A program made the translations under genes and the position numbers. Positions 58,740-64,000 of a DNA stretch of 64,000 nt are shown here, piece by piece (the first letter of the stretch is position 1; every line of letters begins with the position of its first letter). Where the stretch lies: assembly GCA_963556195.1 (NCBI GenBank), contig OY744522.1, positions 33,874,443 to 33,938,442 of the forward strand. Reading direction: 5' to 3'. Source of the stretch: Sepiola atlantica (Eukaryota; Mollusca; Cephalopoda; Sepiida; Sepiolidae). The notes below the pieces were generated by a model. It saw only the letters and a program-made list of their open reading frames with translations, made no database searches and had not been told where the DNA came from.

Positions 58740-59600
58740 AACTTTACGATAATGTCTCCAAACGAAACATCTTTTTTTTTCTTCTACAATTTAGCTTCAA
58801 CGAATCCATTGTTCACGGCATTGTACTATGGGTCATAATGATTCTCTGTGGCTATCGTAGATACGTTTCTAATAGTCATACAGACTCCTGTAAAAACAGT
58901 AATATTTTAAATATTATGAGGATAAGCATTTACACTATTTCGTATGACAGATATTTTTCTATTCCAATGCAAGCAGCCTATTTTTTCTTTTTTTAAACTT
59001 ATTACTCTTTCTTATAAAGAGGACTCAGAGGAATGACCGCATTCCTTCTGTTTTTGTCTTTTGAAATTGAACTTGCCGCTAGATTGTTTCCAGGCTTTAG
59101 TTTTGTTCGTCTAAGGACGACATTATAACCATTTCTTCTAAGAACTGGAATATTACAAAACATTCCTACTATTTGAAAAATTCCTTCTATATTTTGGTTT
59201 TACTGTTAAACTTCTTGCTAGAATATCACCATATATTCCTGCTTCTATTTGAGGGAATTTCAGTTACAATATTCCTTCTATGACTCTTTCCATTGTAAAC
59301 CATGAGTTTATCTTGAACGATATAAGATAAATTATGGTTTCTATTATATTTCTAATTTTTACTGCAACGTTTATCTTTGTATCGGAATGAATTGAAGGTT
59401 GTTTGCTACATCCATACGAGGAACGGACGTTGTCTGAACATCGAGGAGTTCAGGCATTTTTTTCTTTCTCTTGAGTCGGAGAGTGAAGGAATTTTCCTTA
59501 CCTCAATTCTAATTGGTGTTAGGATTACCTTCCCTTCTTGGAAGAAGGGGAGAGAAAGAGGTAATCAGCACACATGAATCACGTTAGCAAGGAGATAAAG
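58740..59600. other. Non-coding interval
   Basis: No gene recognised. Confidence 0.4.
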
Positions 59601-59610
59601 AGGTTGGGTG

Positions 59611-60070
59611 TTTGATAGTTCAGTTGAGGCCCGGTGGGGCTGGTTGTCTGTATTTAATACTGGTGGACACATACGTTTTTTATTTTATTTTTTAACGGCT
59701 CAGTTGAGACTGGTTTACACGTGTCTGTATTCCATACTGGTGGACACACATTACCGTTTTATTTAATGGCTCAGTTGGGACTGGTTTACGCATGTCTGTA
59801 TTCCATATAGGTAGACACATATTACGTTTTTGTTTTAATAGCTCAGTTGGGACCCAGTTAGAGCTGGTTTATGCATGTCTGTATTCCATATAGGTGGACA
59901 CATGTTACGTTTTTGTTTTTAATGGCCAGTTGGGACCCGGTGGGGCTGATTTACACGCGTGTATTTCATACTGGTGGACACATATTACGTTTTTTTAATG
60001 GTTCAGTTGGGGCTGATTTACGCCTGTCTGTTTTCCATACTGGTGAACACAAATTACGTTTTTTTGGGAT
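59611..60070. repeat. ~75-85 bp imperfect tandem repeat, ~6 units
   Basis: Each unit carries GGCTCAGTTGGGACTGGTTT, then CTGTATTCCATA.TGGTGGACACA and ATTACGTTTTT. Units are diverged by substitutions and indels. Confidence 0.88.
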
Positions 60071-60079
60071 ACCTTATCT

Positions 60080-60790
60080 CTTCCTTGCTTACCTCAGGCC
60101 AACCTAATAAGTTACCAACTATTTCTTCAAACGTGACTAACGCTGAAATTAATTTTCGGGAAGGCCAGAGATACTAATTTCTATTATTTACGAGTGAATC
60201 TCGGCTGAGATTTGTTTTTTTGAGTTATCTTCTTTTAGCTGGACGTTCTGTCCAGGTAAGAAAGTATGTTTTTTTTTTTGTTGTTCGCCCACCGAGAGGT
60301 TATTTCCCCAACCATAATTATTTTAGGGGAACACTACTTATTCCGTTAGGCCTATGAAAGGGTCTTGTTTTCCTATTATGTTAGTTTTCGTGCCTGTTGT
60401 GGGATTTCGTACCCTAGCTGTTTTAAATTTCCAACATTTTGCGACGCATTTCCTAACATTTTGCAACGCCTTTTCTAGCATTTTGCAAAGCGTTTCCTAA
60501 CAATGGAAAAAAAACATGGTTAAATCCAAGATTTTTATGCTTTTGTGACTTCATGTTTAATCGTGCGTGTCATCTGACGTACGGATGACCAGAAATGAAA
60601 AATAAAACCGTTTTGTTAGCATTTCTTTATGAAAATTTTATTGTTATTATTGTTCCTTCGAATTATAGTTTAATAATATTAATAACACATTTGTTTAATT
60701 ATTTTAATATAGTAATAAATAATATTTACTTCGAAAACAAACAAAAAAAAAACACGTTTTATTATTAATGTAAGTGCTTGAAATAAATAA
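60080..60790. other. Non-coding interval
   Basis: A short three-fold reiteration of ATTTTGC.A.GC.TTTCCTA lies near 60435-60505. No gene. Confidence 0.45.
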
Positions 60791-60796
60791 AAACAT

Positions 60797-61505
60797 GCTA
60801 TAAAACATTTTATTGAATTAATTTAATATAAACAAATTATCAACTGAAAGTTATGTTTTTTTACATTGAAAATTGAATTTTATTGAATAAATTTTACCAA
60901 ACAAATAATCAACCGAATGTTATTTTTTTTTCTTCTTAATAACGTTACACTATAAGACATTTTATTGAATTAATTTTAATAAACAAATTATCAACCGAAA
61001 GTTATTTTTTTAATAACGTTACACTATAATAAGACATTTTATTGAATTAATTTTAATAAACAAATTATCAACCGAAAGTTATTTTTTTTAATAACGTTAC
61101 ACTATAATAAGATATTTTATTGAATTAATTTTAATAAACAAATTATCAACCGAATGTTATTTTTTTAATTTTTCTTAATAACGTTACACTATAATAAGAT
61201 ATTTTATTGAATTAATTTTAATAAACAAATTATCAACCGAATGTTATTTTTTTTATTTTTCTTAGTAACGTTACACTATAATAAGATATTTTATTGAATT
61301 AATTTTAATAAACAAATTATCAACCGAATGTTATTTTTTTTATTTTTCTTAATAACGTTACACTATAATAAGATATTTTATTGAATTAATTTTAATAAAC
61401 AAATTATCAACCGAATGTTTTTTGTTTTCTTCTTAATAACGTTACGCTATAAGACATTTTATTGAATTAATTTTAACAAATAAATTATCAACGGAAAGTT
61501 ATTAT
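60797..61505. repeat. ~80-87 bp tandem repeat, ~8 units
   Basis: The unit contains TTTTATTGAATTAATTTTAA, TAAACAAATTATCAACCGAA and TAACGTTACACTATAATAAG with a T-rich spacer of variable length. Central units are nearly identical, outer ones are degraded. Confidence 0.95.
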
Positions 61506-61509
61506 TTTC

Positions 61510-62320
61510 TCTTCTTTTCGTCACTTTTATTACACTTCATAACATTTTCTAATCCAATATAAAATGTTTCCAAAAATTGTTTTTTGTTTGCCGCCGCCAA
61601 AGAAACTCTTACAAGTGACTAGTAAAGTTTCATTGAACTAATAGTGTCTCTTGTATTAAATCATGCAAATTTATATTCATACAGCAAAATTCTGCAGCTG
61701 GAATTATATATGAAACTAACTTCTACATTACTTTAATTTTAACCTTATCTTATGGGAAGGTAATCAATAATTATTAATTAAAAAAGGAAACGAATGTCGA
61801 AATTAAAAAAAAGTTTTATAAATGTGAAAGTGTAAATAAATAGTAATTTTTGTTATTCAGAAATGCTAACAAAAATGTTTTATTACGTAAATCATACAGA
61901 TATTTCTCAGTTTGTATTACCCCCCCCCGTGTCTAGGTAATTCTAGCTAATCACCAAACAAACCAAAAACAATACGCATAATCATAAACTTTTTGATTGT
62001 AAAACAGACGTTAAATCGAATATGATGATAGACAAGTCTCAAATTAATATGAATTTTTTTTAAAAACATTTGATCATTTCTGGTCATCCGTATATGATAT
62101 GAAGCGTCTTTTACTGCAAAAATCACAAGACACAAAAAAAGTGGAAATGTCACGAATAACCAAAATTTTAATAAATTAAAAAAAGGGAGACGACATTTTT
62201 AACGACAGCTAACAGAAGGAAAAAGGGGTAAAAAACAAAAAACAAACAAGAAAAACAACAAATAGGCAACAAATAAATGTTACAAAAGGCGAGATGAGTT
62301 ACTCTTCTGGATAAGTTTAT
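61510..62320. other. Non-coding interval
   Basis: No gene recognised. 62085-62095 (TCTGGTCATCCGTA) echoes 60580 (TACGGATGACCAGA) in inverted orientation. Confidence 0.4.
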
Positions 62321-62358
62321 TTGTGCTTCGGAATTTTTTAGATGAGGGTTGATAATTC

Positions 62359-62544
62359 GTAGAATTTGGTATATTCGGACTACTGTTCTTATCTGATGTA
62401 ACCTCCGACCTTCTTCAGGTGTACTTTGTCGAACTCGGGAATTCAACAAAGTACACCTGAAGAAGGTCGGAGGTTACATCGACCGAAACGTTGTGATAAA
62501 AACACCCAAGATGAGAACAGTAGTCGGAATATACCAAATTCTAC
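62359..62544. mobile_element. Palindromic element with GAAAC-hairpin ends
   Basis: GTAGAATTTGGTATATTCGG at the left and its complement ending ATACCAAATTCTAC at the right. Towards the centre both arms carry CACCTGAAGAAGGTCGGAGG, meeting head-to-head around GAACTCGGGAATTCAACAAA. The left arm lacks the CCGAAACGTTGTGATAAAAA segment that the right arm retains. The 30 bp left of 62359 also match the flank of 44371. Confidence 0.88.
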
Positions 62545-62620
62545 GAAGTTTATTTGTGTTTAAACTTATTTTAAAGAGTTTTTTTTGTTGTTCAAAACAA
62601 ACCTGGTGTCAGTTAAAACT

Positions 62621-64000
62621 AGGTACGTGCAAAAATGGCCGTGTCTTGTACGGACTATGCTTATTAAAAAGCGCTTATCATTAATTATTTAAGTAGTATC
62701 CGTGTAAACTTTGATTGTGTTTGAAAGATAAAAGCCTAAACTTAATCACTAAAAGGAAAAAACTGTATATTTACGTGTGAAAAAGAAATTATAATGAAAA
62801 ATGTTATCACGACGGCTAAAAAACTCAAAAATTCAGTGAATTTTGAAGAAATTACAAGTAAAAATCCCTTGAAAGATTAATATAAGTTTTTGGGAACTAT
62901 TTCTAAATATAATTATTAAATTAAAGTCATAAGATACTGAATTAAAACAAAAATGTCCTACGTTTTACTAAAAATTAGCAAAATTATCCCCCCAAAAGTC
63001 ATAGTTTAGTAAAATCCGGCATCAGTTAATCGGTAAACGACTTTGTTTAATGATTGTCTATCGCTATGTAGAATATATGGAAGACAAACATGTCATAATA
63101 TTTCTGTTTATAAAAATTGTTTTGTAATAGTTTATAGAAGTTGAAAAATTATCCATTAATTTCTTTATTCTTTTTAAAGTTATAAAGAAATTTAATTAAT
63201 ATAAATACCCTTATTTTGTTGTAATAAAAAAGGAAATGCTAATTTAATAAAAAATATTTGTAAATGTACGCAATTAAGATTTTATTTATTTTGAACTAAA
63301 AAGACTCATATTTAACTTTGTATTAGTTTTTAATTTAGTAATACTCTGAAATTATTGATAACGTCTGTTTACCAATGTTTTTCCTTAGAATTTGAAATCC
63401 AACTTTTTTTTAAAGTGTTAAAAATTATTTTTACGTTACGAACTGCGTCAATTTTATCAATTATTTTTTTTTTTACATGATGATTAAAAACTTTAGTTAT
63501 TCGATTTATTCTTAACGTGTCGTAACGATAAATTACATTAATTCTTTTTAAAATAAAGTGTTTGTTTTTTTTATTATTTTAAGTGTGAAAAAGTCAATAA
63601 CTACACCGACAAGTTATTCATTGAAAAAAAAGTAAAAACAATTATTTATTAATAATTAGAATTCGATTTTGAAACAAAATGTCATGTTTGAATTCTCTTT
63701 ATTAATCAATAATTGTTTTTAACTTTTTAAATATTTATTAATGAAAAAATGACATCAAGTACAAACTTTCCAAATAATTGACGATGAATTGTGAAATTAA
63801 CATTGTTGAATCTCTAAAAAATAAAATTTTGAGGGCGGTGTAAAAGTGAGTGGTGCTTGGTGAGCTAATCCCGCCTGTTTATTACAGAACAGGGCCACCA
63901 TACCAACCCAAGTTAATCGTTAGTAGAAATTATCCAATTTTTTTAATTATTTTTTTTCATAATGATCCTGATTCTCATTTTTTCTTTAATGTTTTTTTTT
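62621..64000. mobile_element. Second TIR element copy, cut by window end
   Basis: Starts AGGTACGTGCAAAAATGGCC and parallels 55967-57100 through to GGTGAGCTAATCCCGCCTGT (63859) and GTTAGTAGAAATTATCCAAT. Divergence and indels are moderate. The right end lies beyond the window. Confidence 0.85.

Noticed and set aside
58205..58996. 263-codon hydrophobic frame
   Set aside because: It is a 29-bp repeat with no stop in any frame. Equivalent frames exist in the other two phases.

Overview
This is metazoan nuclear DNA: AT-rich, intron-rich and dominated by transposable elements. It most likely comes from a mollusc and probably a cephalopod. The phylum call rests on RTE-type LINE fragments with (GAT)n tails, and on an abundant-looking 3' tail around 53.25-53.6 kb of a kind I associate with cephalopod genomes. 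The species is inferred, not proven. No prokaryotic-style genes, operons or CRISPR arrays are present, and almost every open frame in the window is chance or repeat-derived.

One cellular gene is supported strongly. It is an orthologue of KMT5A (SETD8/PR-Set7, the H4K20 mono-methyltransferase), on the minus strand, in five coding exons: 51832-51454, 47465-47366, 37986-37927, 24358-24168 and 18885-18675. All five have GT/AG boundaries and compatible phases. Together they give about 312 codons ending in a complete SET domain. The 47.4 kb exon carries a PCNA-binding degron (PIP degron) resembling the one that drives S-phase destruction of the vertebrate enzyme. The initiator exon is not visible and probably lies beyond 64000.

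The four introns (about 4.0, 9.4, 13.6 and 5.3 kb) and both flanks are filled with mobile elements. These include a degenerate RNase-H-bearing LINE on the minus strand (40.05-43.46 kb) and a broken Ty3/Gypsy-type element on the minus strand (48.73-50.14 kb). There are RTE endonuclease (32.6-33.8 kb) and RT/zinc-finger (7.85-8.87 kb) pieces, a Jockey/CR1-like tail (24.4-25.0 kb), another LINE tail (4.8-5.7 kb) and a dead mariner (29.95-30.3 kb). SINEs with three kinds of Pol III head occur: U2 snRNA-like, 5S rRNA-like and tRNA-like. Foldback elements and MITEs occur at 12.8, 16.95, 21.1, 26.0, 32.05, 44.4 and 62.4 kb.

Tandem arrays are unusually rich, with units of 29, 31, 38, 52, 67, ~80 and ~85 bp, a long GA tract and a TTC/ATT-rich minisatellite. 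The most notable observations are the U2-headed composite SINE family (five related copies), palindromic elements sharing a GAAAC-containing hairpin motif, one of which encloses a tRNA-like promoter, two nearly identical ~0.4 kb insertions with the same 57-codon ORF, and a ~1.7 kb terminal-inverted-repeat element present once complete and once running off the window end.
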